Shown here one piece after another: positions 28,003 through 40,325 of a DNA stretch of 64,000 nucleotides. The notes under the pieces were generated by a model. That model was not told the DNA's origin, made no database searches, and saw only the letters and a list, made by a program, of their open reading frames with translations. A program made the position numbers and the translations under genes. Every line of letters starts with the position of its first letter. Position 1 is the stretch's first letter. Source of the DNA: Charina bottae (lineage: Eukaryota > Chordata > Lepidosauria > Squamata > Charinaidae); the NCBI GenBank assembly GCA_023362775.1, contig JALMGJ010000012.1, positions 22,526,001-22,590,000 of the forward strand, in the 5' to 3' direction.

Positions 28003-29601
28003 CAGTGGGGCAAAAAAGTATTTAGTCAGCCACCAATTGTGCAATTCTCCCACTTAAAAAGATGAGAGAGGCCTGTAATTGACATCATAGGTAGACCTCA
28101 ACTATGAGAGACAAAATGAGAAAACAAATCCAGACAATCACATTGTCTGATTCGGAAAGCATTTATTTGCAAATTATGGTGGAAAATAAGTATTTGGTCA
28201 CCTACAAACAAGCAAGATTTCTGGCTCTCACAGACCTGTAACTTCTTCTTTAAGAGGCTCCTCTGTCCTCCACTCATTACCTGTAGTAATGGCACCTGTT
28301 TGAACTTGTTATCAGTATAAAAGACACCTGTCCACAACCTCAAACAGTCACACTCCAAACTCCACTATGGTGAAGACCAAAGAGCTGTCGAAGGACACCA
28401 GAAACAAAATTGTAGACCACCAGGCTGGGAAGACTGAATCTGCAATAGGCAAGCAGCTTGGTGTGAAGAAATCAACTGTGGGAGCAATCATTAGAAAATG
28501 GAAGACATACAAGACCACTGATCATCTCCCTCGATCTGGGGCTCCACACAAGATCTCACCCCGTGGGGTCAAAATGATCACAAGAACGGTGAGCAAAAAT
28601 CCCAGAACCACACGGGGGGACCTAGTGAATGACCTGCAGAGAGCTGGGACCAACGTAACAAAGGCTACCATCAGTAACACACTACGCCGCCAGGGACTCA
28701 GATCCTGCAGTGCCAGACGTGTCCCCCTGCTTAAGCCAGTACATGTCCGGGCCCGTCTAAAGTTTGCTAGAGAGCATTTGGATGATCCAGAAGAGGATTG
28801 GGAGAATGTCATATGGTCAGATGAAACCAAAGTAGAACTGTTTGGTAGAAACACAACTCGCCGTGTTTGGAGGAGAGAGAATGCTGAGTTGCATCCAAAG
28901 AACACCATACCTACTGTGAAGCATGGGGGTGGCAACATCATGCTTTGGGGCTGTTTCTCTGCAAAGGGACCAGGACGACTGTTCCGTGTATAGGAAAGAA
29001 TGAATGGGGCCATGTATCGTGAGATTTTGAGTGCAAACCTCCTTCCATCAGCAAGGGCATTGAAGATGAAACGTGGCTGGGTCTTTCAGCATGACAATGA
29101 TCCCAAACACACCGCCCGGGCAACGAAGGAGTGGCTTCGTAAGAAGCATTTCAAGGTCCTGGAGTGGCCTAGCCAGTCTCCAGATCTCAACCCCATAGAA
29201 AACCTTTGGAGGGAGTTGAAAGTCCGTGTTGCCCAGCGACAGCCCCAAAACATCACTGCTCTAGAGGAGATCTGCATGGAGGAATGGGCCAACATACCAG
29301 CAACAGTGTGTGCCAACCTTGTGAAGACTTACAGAAAACGTTTGACCTCTGTCATTGCCAACAAAGGATATATAACAAAGTATTGAGATGAACTTTTGAT
29401 ATTGACCAAATACTTATTTTCCACCATAATTTGCAAAAAAATTCTTTCCGAATCAGACAATGTGATTGTCTGGATTTGTTTTCTCATTTTGTCTCTCATA
29501 GTTGAGGTCTACCTATGATGTCAATTACAGGCCTCTCTCATCTTTTTAAGTGGGAGAACTTGCACAATTGGTGGCTGACTAAATACTTTTTCGCCCCACT
29601 G
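28003..29601 (+). mobile_element. Tc1-like DNA transposon, full length
   Basis: A 1,599-bp element starting CAGTGGGGCAAAAAAGTATT and ending with its inverse, flanked on both sides by TA (28001-28002 and 29602-29603). That TA pair is the Tc1/mariner target duplication. The terminal inverted repeats are about 198 bp long (28003-28200 against 29403-29601) and differ at few positions. Inner repeats such as 'ggaaaataagtatttggtca' give the layout of long-TIR Tc1 elements. It encodes one transposase frame with one stop. Sequence and ends strongly resemble Tc1-like elements abundant in teleosts, frogs and some squamates. Confidence 0.95.
28367..29386 (+). pseudogene. Tc1-like transposase, one in-frame stop
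   Basis: The transposase cuts and pastes the element at TA sites. The frame runs from ATG 28367 to the TGA/TAA-type stop at 29384-29386 (339 codons), interrupted only by a TAG at codon 209 (28991-28993). The N-terminal part has two helix-turn-helix regions: '[20 protein letters not shown]' to about codon 45, and '[10 protein letters not shown]' to about codon 105, separated by the '[10 protein letters not shown]' linker (GRPR-like). The catalytic domain has Asp152 in '[13 protein letters not shown]', Asp243 in 'FQHDNDPKH' and Glu278 in 'LNPIENLW'. The last two are separated by 34 residues, hence DD34E. All three acidic residues are intact. The usual length of the family is about 340 residues. 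The stop truncates the protein before the second Asp, so this copy should be inactive but is very young in appearance. Confidence 0.95.
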
Positions 29602-29980
29602 TAGATGCATTTGTACATGACTGCCACCATGAGCTGAGAGTCCAAGAGGACTCCCAAGTAGCAGACTACCATTCCTCCTGATATTCCCAGGAACACATAT
29701 AAAGAGAGAAAATATGTTTCTGGGTTAGCAGCTATCTATAGTGATTATGAATACAGTTACTCATTTTCACAATATATGAAAGTGTAAACTTTTAAGGCTG
29801 TATTTTAAAGATGATCCACAATAACAATACCCAGAAATATTCTATAGTTAGAAATAGTGTATCTGTTGATAAAGTTGATTTAGGTATGTTGGATTAGAAG
29901 AATCCATAAAGAGAACAGTGTACAATCTGTTTGTTGTAATGAATTTCAGGGGTTTGTGGTAAAATGTATTCTTTTTTTTT
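29602..29980 (+). other. Flank after the Tc1 element
   Basis: May contain about 100 bp of the repeat into which Tc1 inserted ('actgccaccatgagctgaga'). The remainder is unassigned intron. Confidence 0.3.
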
Positions 29981-30221
29981 TGTGTGTGTGTGCCTTTGAG
30001 TCAGTTTTTTTTACTTCTGGCATTCTGGCAACGACCTGGACTAGTCCCTGCAGTTTCCTTGGCAAGATTTTTGGAAGTGGTTTGCCATTGCTTCCTTCTT
30101 AGGGCTGAGCGAGAGGGACTGGCCCCAAGTCACCCAGCTGGCTTTGTGCCAGTGGCAGGACTAGAACTCACAGTTTCCCAGTTACTAGCCTGGTGCCTTA
30201 ACCACTACAGCAAACTGGCTC
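29981..30221 (-). mobile_element. tRNA-derived SINE, second type
   Basis: Minus orientation. The tRNA-like head lies at the right end ('gccttaaccactacagcaaa'), then 'ggactagaactcacagtttc', 'gactggccccaagtcaccca', 'agggctgagcgag', 'ggaagtggtttgccattgc' and 'acgacctggactagtccctg'. This type lacks the AACTCAAGG LINE-like tail of the other SINE copies. Its middle is the source of the extra module in the chimeric copies at 9113 and 26984. Confidence 0.75.
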
Positions 30222-30372
30222 ATACCAATTACCTACATACATGTTTGTGTATACATGTGCATATAGTTATACATAAATGTCAGCCAACTTGGGGATGAAT
30301 CTATGATCATAGGTTTTGATGTTGGGTCATCTAAGCTAGTCTTGTATTCTCAGATAGGCACAAATAACCTAA

Positions 30373-30746
30373 TACAGGTAGTCCTCGCTTACTGACTGCC
30401 TTGTTTTGCAACCGTTCAAAGTTACAATGGTGTAAAAAAAACAAAAAACAGCTTTGCGACCAGTCCTTGCATTTACGACTATCACAGCATCCTGTGGTCA
30501 CACGATTGCTGTTTTTGCGCTTCACAACTGGCTTCCAACAAGCAGAGTTAATGGAGAACATGGAAGTAAAATCACAAGTCGTGGTCACGTGATGTCTCAC
30601 AATGATTCCGGTGATTCACTTAATGACTGAATAGGAAGTGATATCGTAAGCCTGTTATAGTCATGTGATTTTCCGTTTAGTAACCAGAGCGCTTAGCGAT
30701 GGAGTTGCTGGTCCAATTTACAGTAACTATGCAAGGATTACCTGTA
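30373..30746 (+). mobile_element. TACAGG-ended DNA element, 374 bp
   Basis: Begins TACAGGTAGTCCTCGCTTAC and ends GCAAGGATTACCTGTA, giving terminal inverted repeats of about 16 bp with TA at the outermost positions. Internal words 'gttcaaagttacaatgg', 'ggtcacgtgatgtctcac' and 'cgcttagcgatgg' recur in other copies in this window. Non-autonomous; superfamily not assigned. This is a very common squamate repeat. Confidence 0.8.
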
Positions 30747-33019
30747 TATGATTGTTTTAACTGGATATGCTAGAGATTAAATCTGGAGCCAGTTGCAAGC
30801 AAAACTTAGTTGATTGATCATCTCCCCCCAAATCCATGTAAACACACCACCTGTCTCTCAGTTATTCATGCTAGGTTTAACTAAAAAAAATAATTAGTAG
30901 TTAAGCTGCCTAAGAATTATGCTATTGGTTTCCTTGGGTGTTTTCAGTAATAGGTTAGACAGGTAGCTGTCAGGGATGCTTTCAGTATAAAATACTCAGT
31001 TTATCATTTTTAAAATTTTTATTTTTATAATGCTCAGGAATAACCGAGAGCAAGCTGGCATAGATACAAAACCTGTTGATTTTCTTGCGAAGTAGTAGAA
31101 GAACTGTGGCTCTTCCATAGTTACATGTGCTGATTTTCTTATATTGCAAGAATATACCTGAGAACACGTAATGCCTCAAACTTACCTTTGTCAGTTACGA
31201 AGCCATGATGAAACAGTGAAGGTGCTAGAAATTAGTTTGAAATAACTCTTCAGTTCTGACTTCACATTTGGCCATTATATGGTTTATTTGTGGCTTAGAG
31301 CAATGTATACATCCAGCCAAGTGTGGTTTAGTCATCCAGAGTTACCATGATGAGTTTGTACATCTGCATATCCCAAGTATGTGTCTTAATAGAGTATCAA
31401 CCGAAAATCTGGTGAGTTCTGTTTGTAACAAATTGTGTTTTGTTACTTCATCTTCCAGCAGACTAATCTACTTGTCTATTTTTAACATACTTTCTGTCAC
31501 CTTCTATTTCCTTTTGCTACAGAACGAATTAACACAGATAAGAGTGGCCACAATCTCTGTTGCCCAGTTTTACGAAAATTCAGTGTATTGAGTATAGTCA
31601 GAATCCTTTCTTTGCAGTAATGTTTTGATTAAAATTAAACCTTCTGCTCTCTGTAGTTGAAATAGGACATGGTTTGCTAAATCTGTTCAACTGAGTGATA
31701 GGTTATTTTTTTTACCGTGGCACATACAGAATTATGTGTAACAATAATGCACATTTCAGCAATATTTGGTTGAATATTTTTTTCTGTTACATGATTTTGA
31801 ATTGACTCCATGGGAAGAGGTATAAAATGCATTAAGTAATATATATTCTCTCTGACATTATATATCTGTAGATAGGATCAGAATTTGTGACTGGTGATCT
31901 ATTTAAAGTAAGTAAATTCTATCAACATAAACAATGTTCATTTTCAGGAAAATATATATAGCACTGCTGTATATGAGTATACCCTATTGTCATCTTAGCA
32001 AATCCCCTATTATTCACCTGATTATCAATTATTTGATATCATATAATTGATCACCATAATTTTACATTAAATTGCAATTAAAAATAGAACTGAAAATATG
32101 ATGCCCCCTGTTTTTAGTGGGTCAGAACTAATTGGAATAAAAGCAACTTTAAAGCAAAACAAATTGACATTATGTAAGGTTCTGTACTTAGCAAACATTT
32201 GTGAATTCATTTTTATTTGTTTATAATTAGCACCACTTTATGCAGCTTTATTCTCTGTTTTTTAAAAAATAGTAACAAATCTTGCCTTATCAGTGTTAGG
32301 TTGCAGCTTGTCCTTAAAGTGCTTAAACATACCTACTAGAAAATGTTTAATTTTGTTTCTTTCTGCTCAATTCTTAGGCAGATTTACTTAATTAAGAAAT
32401 TTGTTTTTTAGTATTAAGGGAAGATTTATGTTCTCAAAATGAAGTATTTTGCAAATAGCAAAATATCAAGCAACTAAATTTACAGTCTAGCTCATTAACT
32501 AATAGACATTGTCTATTCCCTCTCTTAATGTCCTCATTTATATTCCAATTTTTATTTCTTTTTATCTCTGTCCTTAAAACTGGATCAACTAATTGGCGCT
32601 AGTGGCAGCTTGGTGGTGACAGTGTTTCAGGTTCACGCTCATGTCAAGATTTGATTAAGCAGCTTGGTCAATGAAAGATAGTGATGATGTCCTTTGTATC
32701 CCAGTCTATGACTGAAATGTTCAAGATCTTGAAAATGTGCCTGACATCTAATTAGGAACTTAGCATAGCAGAATTTCCAATTATCATTAAGTAAACATTC
32801 AGAACAATATGATTACATTGTAGCTTTTAATACCTTTTTTTATTATAGATACTCCTTAAAATGTCTAAAATGACTTTGTTTATCAAGCTGCATTAGCATA
32901 ACTGGTCATTTTAATAAAGTAACACAAAAGATTTCTCAAAAGTGTGTGTAGTTGTGTATACACATTCTTCCATTTCTTGTACTCTAGGAAACAAAGTTAC
33001 GGTGAGGCTGAGCTAAATA

Positions 33020-33022
<3 letters not shown>
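30747..33022 (+). other. TCF4: TCF4 intron, unique sequence
   Basis: No exon or insertion recognised. The part about 32560-32760 ('aattggcgctagtggcagct' and what follows) is repeat-free and could be conserved non-coding DNA, on impression only. Confidence 0.35.
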
Positions 33023-33066
<44 letters not shown>

Positions 33067-33120
33067 GATATTCATTCATTCGTTCATTCATTCATTCATT
33101 CATTCATTCATTCATTCATT
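33023..33120. repeat. (GT)n and (ATTC)n microsatellites
   Basis: GT repeats (33020-33057) pass through a short TA run into about twelve ATTC units with one ATTCG variant. Directly visible. Confidence 0.95.
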
Positions 33121-33540
33121 GGTAGAACATTGGACAATTTGCAGTTGATTATTAATGTTTTTTTATTACCAATTCCAACAACTAAAAATAAAGTTCCCTT
33201 TCCTATCCAAATTAGGCTGCTGTAATACTGTTGGCTTTTTGTATGACAGATCTCTGAACTTTTAAGGTTTTAGCTGGACAAGTTCATAAAGGGGGAGGCA
33301 GTCCCTTAGCTTAGGATTTTACAGTCAACTGCAACCCTTTAACTTGTGCCTGATAACCAATTGGTAACTACAGTAGTGTGGATCTTTCAGTAAAGTCAAT
33401 ATATGTTCCCTGTAACTTACATAGATTAGCAGCATAGCTGCCACATACTACAGCAATTCAACTTTTTGACACTTTTCAAGGATAACCCATGTAGGGCACA
33501 TGGCAGTAAGCAAGATGTGATGTGGTCAAAATTACAGATT
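33121..33540 (+). other. TCF4: TCF4 intron, unassigned
   Basis: Nothing recognised. Confidence 0.3.
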
Positions 33541-33612
33541 TATTTACAGTATTTATTTATTTGATTCAATTTAGTCGCCACCCGACTCCAGCTGACTCTG
33601 GGCGGCTTAGTA
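33541..33612 (-). repeat. Short LINE/SINE 3' end
   Basis: 'tttatttatttgattcaatt' followed by 'cgccacccgactcc' and 'actctgggcggctta' is the minus-strand 3' terminus of an L2/CR1-dependent repeat (compare 39494 and 55051). Very short. Confidence 0.5.
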
Positions 33613-36600
33613 TACTTTGAGTGAAGAATTATCTATTATTTTATGCCAAGCGGTAGAGAAAGAATTAGCACACATCAGCCACCACTCAGAAGGCCAGGGA
33701 AGTGTGTGCAGGTAGAGTAATGCTTGAGTTCTAAAAGAAAAGGGTATTTTATAAAATTATCTGACACAGCTTAGACATTCCTCCTTACAGATTTAGCCAG
33801 GCCTACCTCTTCCTTATCCTTGATAAATCAGCAGGTGATAAAGCGTCTGCCCAAACTTTATTGTTGGAGCTACAGCCCTTGACTCTGCTTCCGTTTATAG
33901 AAAATTTCAAAATGGTTGCATGGTGCTGCTCTTGATCCCTCACCAGGTGGCTGCCTCTAATTCATGAAGTATATATGATTTATGGGTGACAAATCTATCT
34001 CTCATATAACAGAACCAGTAAAAATATGTGGCAGACTTGGGTAGACCGGCTGTGGCTGTGGCATAGAACCAATATTAGGCATTTGTGCCTGTCTTGCATT
34101 ACCCAGCTTCTTCCTTTTCTGCTCAAGAGATTCGAAACAAACTAGGAAAAATATGTTCTGTAAATTGCATTAAAAATATTGCCTAACAAGATTGACTATT
34201 GTAAAGGAGATTTCTTCCTCTAATGGAAGTTAAACAGTTACATGTAGTAATAACCAAGTTACTCACTTGGGAATAATAAGCCGCATAGGATGTGAATGTT
34301 CTGGGTATGTCAGATGCACAATTTTGCCTTGACTCCAAAGACGGGGCAATTTATCACTTTTATCACTTGATATCCAAAGATGAAATGATGAGTCAAATTG
34401 CAAAATCATTTTTCCATAAGACTTTTGCTGAACCAGATAAGGCAACATTATTAAACGTGTTTGACATTTAACATTTATTTTTATTTACATAAATAATTTT
34501 ACATACATTTATTCAACCTTTATAGTGCCAGTCAATTTTATATAGAAGCATTGTTTATCATCTGCCACTCCTCTTCACCTTCAAAATATGTTTACATATT
34601 GAAATAAAACACCACTGGGCTTTTGAGTAGTTTATTCAATATGGCACGTTGACCTAAACATTCATTTCTCTCCTTAGAGGTTCATTCTTTTGGTTGCTGT
34701 TAAAGGAGGATGCAGAATTGTGCGAAAGGCTTTATTGTAAATGGTGCCACCAAAGAAACTAGTTTCCTACATCAAAAGCATCCCAGAGAAACAATAAAAT
34801 AGAAATAGAGTATTTCCATACTACATTGGGGATGAATGGGTCAAAGGACCTGTCTTCTTCATAAAATAAGAACTGGTACTATATGATTAAATTAATGAGC
34901 AGTCTTTTTTCAAACTAAACTTTTTGGGGACAGAGCCTATTACTTCCACAGTAGTGTTGTAAGTGGGTTGAGTACCAAGAACAGAGAGAAAAAGTTTGCA
35001 AACAGTGGAGCCAAATTTAATTGCAAAGGCCAAATGCATATTAGATAAAACCAAAGCAGTTCATACCCACATAAAGGCCACTGTGTACTATCCTTTACTT
35101 ATTTAAAGTATTATTGGTGTGAGTTATGTTGCTAGCTTATTTTTCCAAATATGTAATTTTAGAGATCTCAAAGATTATATTTCAAATGTATTGTTCTATC
35201 AATTAAAACCTTTTAAGTAGATGAACACTGCTAATTTAACCAGAAAATTGTTCTGCTTAATCATTCAGATTTTTAAAGAAAGCTGATACCTTACTCTAAA
35301 ATACGATTTTATGCCCCTGAAGTTTCCCTCTAAGCCCTTGAAATTCCCTCTACCCAAGTTATCTCCCAGATAATTTACAAATTTCTGGACCTATCACATA
35401 TGAGACGTTTGCCAGTATTTGTTTTTGTTTGTTCTTTATTTAGGGGCATCATATATTTTGGCCATGTAGCATTAAGAGAGCAGCAAACATCCTACAACTT
35501 CTTATAAGAGGCACTAACTGCTGAAATGCAAGCTATGCAGAAATATGGCTTGGGACATATTGTACATTCAAAATTTCATTGCTATTTTGCTACCCAAAAT
35601 AAAAGCATGCTTGGTAAAGATGCTAAAAAAGGAATGCTCAGAGTGTCTTTATTCTGGTCAACAGTGACATAAGAGGAGGAGATAGTTTGGTGGGTTCTTT
35701 CTTTTTTTGCAGTTTTGGAAATTTGTAAATCTGCCAGTTGGAGGACATCACACCCATTTTATTTTCTATTGTAAAGATTAGAAGTGAGTGTTTGAGGGTT
35801 GCTCATTTGGTTTGAAGCCCCCTTCAAAATCAAGTTCAGAAATTTGTCTTATTCATTTCCTTATCATGTACATGTTTATGCTACATTCACCTACAGCGAG
35901 GGCACAGAGACAGAGGGAGGAAGAATGAATATGGATGAATCAATGAGCACTTGGAATTCTGTAAGTGATTTCCGCAGCTTCTCATATTCAACATGACACT
36001 CTCAATTGGGATTCGGTTAAGCTACAGTTTGTGCTTTTGAATCAACTGTACTTTCTGTTCTTTTCTTTTAGTGTTAAAACCTAATCTGCTGCTTAAAAGG
36101 AGTTGGTAGGGATGTTTCTATCAACTTCAGCTGTGTAATAAGATTGTTTTTCATCCTGTCTTTCACAATTTTGTAAAATCTAAAGAATGCAGTATAAGTG
36201 TGATAACTACACTCTGTATATACTAGTGAAGTAATAGAGAAAAAAATATGTGGGATCGGTTTCCTAAAACTTACTTCACCGTTTAGGATTGTAGCAGTTT
36301 TAGATCAACCTTGTGGATCTGGGTCTTCATCCTAAATATATTGTTTGCAGATTGAGTTAGTATTATCTACTCCAAGAAGCACTGAGCTTGTGTTTTGAGT
36401 TGTAGATCTTGCACTCACACATGACACATACAAGTTACTTTTGAACCTAAGGATTTTAAAAAAAACAATTTTTTTAAATGGCCCTAGGTATGCTCAGCCT
36501 TTTTGAGATAGCTGATTCAGCATTTGAGAACTGTCCCTTGACTTCCGTTACTATATATGTCCAAAATTAATATATTTAATTTTTATAGACTACATAATTT

Positions 36601-39493
36601 TACAAAAATAGACTACATTTTTGCCTATTCATGTAAAGAAGATAAGTTTCTCTTGGAAAAATTGTAATGTAGAGCATATACTCAGTTTTGTTATTTTTTA
36701 AAATAAAGATGCATTTTTCCTGCTTTCCATAGTAACGAATGCACTTTAAAAAAAATTATGTTGAGCATTTTTATTTTATTGTCCTCTTTGATTAATAAAC
36801 AGATTTTTAAAAGAATATGTTCATATATACAACATTATCATGATTCAACTTAAGTGTCTGTGGTTATAAGTGCACTTCATTTCAGGTAATTAAGTTATTT
36901 AGTCATTTGCATATTAGCAATGTAGTACATATTCCACTTTTACAGGAACTTGTTTTAATCACATCCACAATTCAGTTCTACTCCATTATAGCCCTAGTTA
37001 AAGCTGAATAATAACAATTTAAAAAGCCTTACTTTATATTAAAAGATATTAGTTTTATTACAGCCACATTAAAATAAACTTTCTGATAGTTATAGACATA
37101 AGCTATCCTCCTAACTACACTGATGTGGTCCTTGTTTTCCTTCGGATTGTTTAAGTCTTATGGGAAAGCTGCTATTCCATGAAGTATCATACTTGGCATC
37201 AAAGTTATTTGCCATGTTACCATATTGCAAAGTGCATTTTATGATAGAGCAATTGTTTTAAATATGCCACAATCGTTGAAATTGGTTATTAGATTGAAGT
37301 GCTGTATTATAGGTGGCATCATCCAGTGATTTCTGTCCCTCTGTGGAAGGAGGTGGCCTTGTGATGCAGCCGTTCTGAAATTAATTTTTGTTCTTTGAGC
37401 AGCAGTTCTCCAGCTGTGGAAGTGATAAAAAATGATCAGGTAGTATGAAATTTTTAGTCCAATGATCTGTATTCACCTTATTGTGAAGATCTGGATAGGT
37501 TGAATTCTCTCTGGCAGTAGACGCACCGATCCAGATGATATTTGTGGTAGTGTCTTTGTTGCCAAATATTCCATATATTTTGGGGTGTACATCCTGTGGT
37601 TCTGGCTGCATATGTTTTGCCTGATCCTTAAGTGTGGTCCATTTCCAGCTTGAATGGCGTTAGAATTCCCATTTATTTATTGTTACTCTTGACTTTTTTG
37701 CCATGACACTTAAGTCATTTTTTCCTTTGATTGCTACTTCTGTTTTTTATTTATTCTTGACAGTCACAATAATGCTACCCCCGTCCTGTCCTCTTGAGTC
37801 TTGAAGCTAGAGCATCCATCAGCTGATGTTCCTGTTTCAAGAAACAAGGTAACTATGCACATAAAATACCCTGTTAGCTTTTACTGAGTAGGGTTGTAGT
37901 CTGTATCTGGGTTGCAAAAGTTGAATTCTGCAACTTTGCACTATTACTTTCACTTCCCTCCTGTATCATTATTTACAATCCGTTCTTTCCCACAAATTAA
38001 GGCTACCAAATCTGTGCTGCAAAAATCCAGATGACTTCCTGCTACCATGTGGTGAACATATGGGATTTTGCAGTCCAGATATGGTAGCCCTATTACTGGG
38101 TATCTTGGAAAACTGCAGCTGATGGCATTTTCCCTAAGCACAGTAGAACTGCTGTGAAATTCATTTATTGAAATTTATTTTAGTGCAAGAAGAAAACTTA
38201 TTTTATAGGCATGAAATCAAGAGAACTGAATTGTTTTGAATTTAATATTACAGTTTTAATGGAAAATCTTTTTTAATCTTGTCCTTGACCACATTTTGGA
38301 GTGTTGTCCTCAGCACGTTGTTAAAAGCCAAAGCGGCCCTCAACTGAAATGAAGTTAATTTGGTCATGTAATGTTGTTTGGAAAGAGTATTTGACTTTTT
38401 GGCAGAGGATTGATAGGTAAAAGGCACAGTTGTGTTGCAGGAATGATGTGAATCACTTGTCATTTGAAGTTCCAGATTTAGAAGACTTCCTAAATTATCA
38501 GATATGCTCACCATTTGAAAACCGGCAATCATTTGTTAGATTCATTAGATTTATATCCCTCCTTTCCTATAATTATATTTGAATTACATCACTTTGAATT
38601 TCTCATGAGAATATATTGGAACAACTTCACTCTAACTCTAATTTTATTACCCTTTTTCAAACTCTGAAGTGAAAAACAAAGATAATCGTAACTTGAACAT
38701 TTTATTGGGTTATTATTCAAAGATTTTTCTTTGCTTCAAAGGACATTAATAAGTTTCTTCCATGGTTCAGAAAATCCTTTGTATATAGGCTTTTTTCCCT
38801 TGGCAATACCCCTTTCCATTTCTCGTAGAAATTATATCACAAGCTTTAAAAAAGTGTTTTTAACAGGATATGGAGATCTTGCTCTCAAGTTTCAAGAAAT
38901 GTCTACAAAGTATACTTTCTGAAACAATATTTACAATAGATTCTTTGCTGTTGAATGTTTGCTAGCAAATTCAGCATTATGTGAAATCACAGTGTACTGG
39001 CTTGATACCTAGTTGAAGTGACAATATATTTGATCCTGCAGACTATACCTTATGGTACAATCTTCAGAATAAATCAGGCTGGATAACTTCAAATACACAC
39101 CCAATTCCTCAGAGAGTTTAAGTGTTGATCTACTTAATTTCAGGATCAAGCTTGTATGTGATGGTTGAATGGATTTGGTCTTGTTAGAATTCAGCCTCAC
39201 TGGATTTCAGAAAAGTAGCTACATTAAGACTCAGATTTCCTGCACTATTAAAGACTTCCAAGAATAAGTTGTTGGTAAAGCAAAATGTAGGGAAATATGA
39301 GATGTTCTCCAGATCTCTTTGGATTTGTTCAAATTTGAGGAAGCATCTTGACTGTGAATTGAGACTTAGTAGCTTCATTTGGAAGTTACTGGTATTTTAA
39401 AAAAATTCTATTAAAACAGTGACCCAGCAAATGGTAGTTGAGTGTTCATGTGTAAAAGTAACCAACAGGGGCATTTCAGCTCTGTTGTGATGG
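33613..39493 (+). other. TCF4: TCF4 intron, unique sequence
   Basis: Nearly 6 kb without a repeat I can name and without a coding exon. AT-rich. Open frames here are short and do not have splice-flanked, protein-like composition. A tiny LINE-tail-like piece may lie at 38535-38572. Confidence 0.4.
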
Positions 39494-40325
39494 TTATTTA
39501 TTTATTTATTTATTTATTCAATCAATCAATCAATCAATCAATTAATTTATATAACCACCCATCTCCCCCAATGGGGAACTCTGGGCGGTTTACAATAGAA
39601 GTAATTAGATAAAAACATGAAATATAAAATATATAAACCAACAATTTATACAATTAATATAATAAATAGATATAAAAATCCAAGTGGGAGATAGTATTAA
39701 TAAAAGAAGGGCATTATAAAATTACGGGATTAACCACCCCCATGAGGAACTATCGTTTCCTCCCTCCCATGCCAGGCGGCAGAACCAGGTCTTCAGTTCT
39801 TTCCTAAAGGTCGGGAGGGAGGGGATCTGTCTCAACTCTGGGGGCAAGATGTTCCATAGTGTGGGTGCCACCACAGAGAAGGCCCGCCTCCTAGCCCCCA
39901 TCAGATGACATTCTTTAATTGATGGGGCTCGTAGCAGGCCCTCTCTGAACGATCGGGTGGGGCGGGTCGATAATATGGGGATAAGACGGTCCCTCAGGTA
40001 TTCTGGCCCCATGCCATGTAGGGCTTTAAAGGTGATAACCAACACCTTGAATTGTACCCGGAAGCAAACCAGCACCCAATGTAGCTCGCGGAGCAAAGGT
40101 GTTATATGTGCGGATCTTGGTGCACCCAAAATCGCCCGCGCAGCTGCATTCTGCACCAGCTGTAGCTTCCGGATAGTCTTCAAGGGTAGCCCCATGTAAA
40201 GCGCATTGCAATAATCTACATGGGAGATGATGAGAGCATGAGTGACTGTTCGGAGGGCATCGCGATCCAGGAATGGGCGCAACTGGCGCACAAGCCGAAG
40301 CTGTGCAAAAGCTCTTCTAGCTTTC
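39494..40325 (-). mobile_element. L2/CR1-group LINE 3' end, young copy
   Basis: The 3' terminus is a TTTA/ATCA-type repeat (39494-39541) next to 'ccacccatctcccccaatgg' and 'aactctgggcggtttacaat'. The minus-strand frame 39722-40291 (189 codons) is uninterrupted. The element is 5' truncated near 40325, as usual for target-primed LINEs. The 3' UTR is nearly identical to that of the copy at 55051, suggesting recent activity. Confidence 0.85.
39722..40291 (-). pseudogene. LINE ORF2 C-terminal fragment (L2-like RT)
   Basis: Part of the reverse-transcriptase protein that copies LINE RNA at the target site. The open frame starts inside the RT thumb region. 'ISHVDYCNALYMGLP' is the typical 'SRLDYCNALY.GLP' block, followed by 'LQLVQNAAARAILG', 'ITPLLRELHW', 'FKVLVITFKALHGMGPEYL', 'RAFSVVAPTLWNILPPELR' and 'TFRKELKTW'. 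These blocks are characteristic of L2 and related CR1-group elements. The catalytic part and the endonuclease are absent because of 5' truncation. The full 189 codons are open, which is unusual for an old fragment. Confidence 0.85.
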
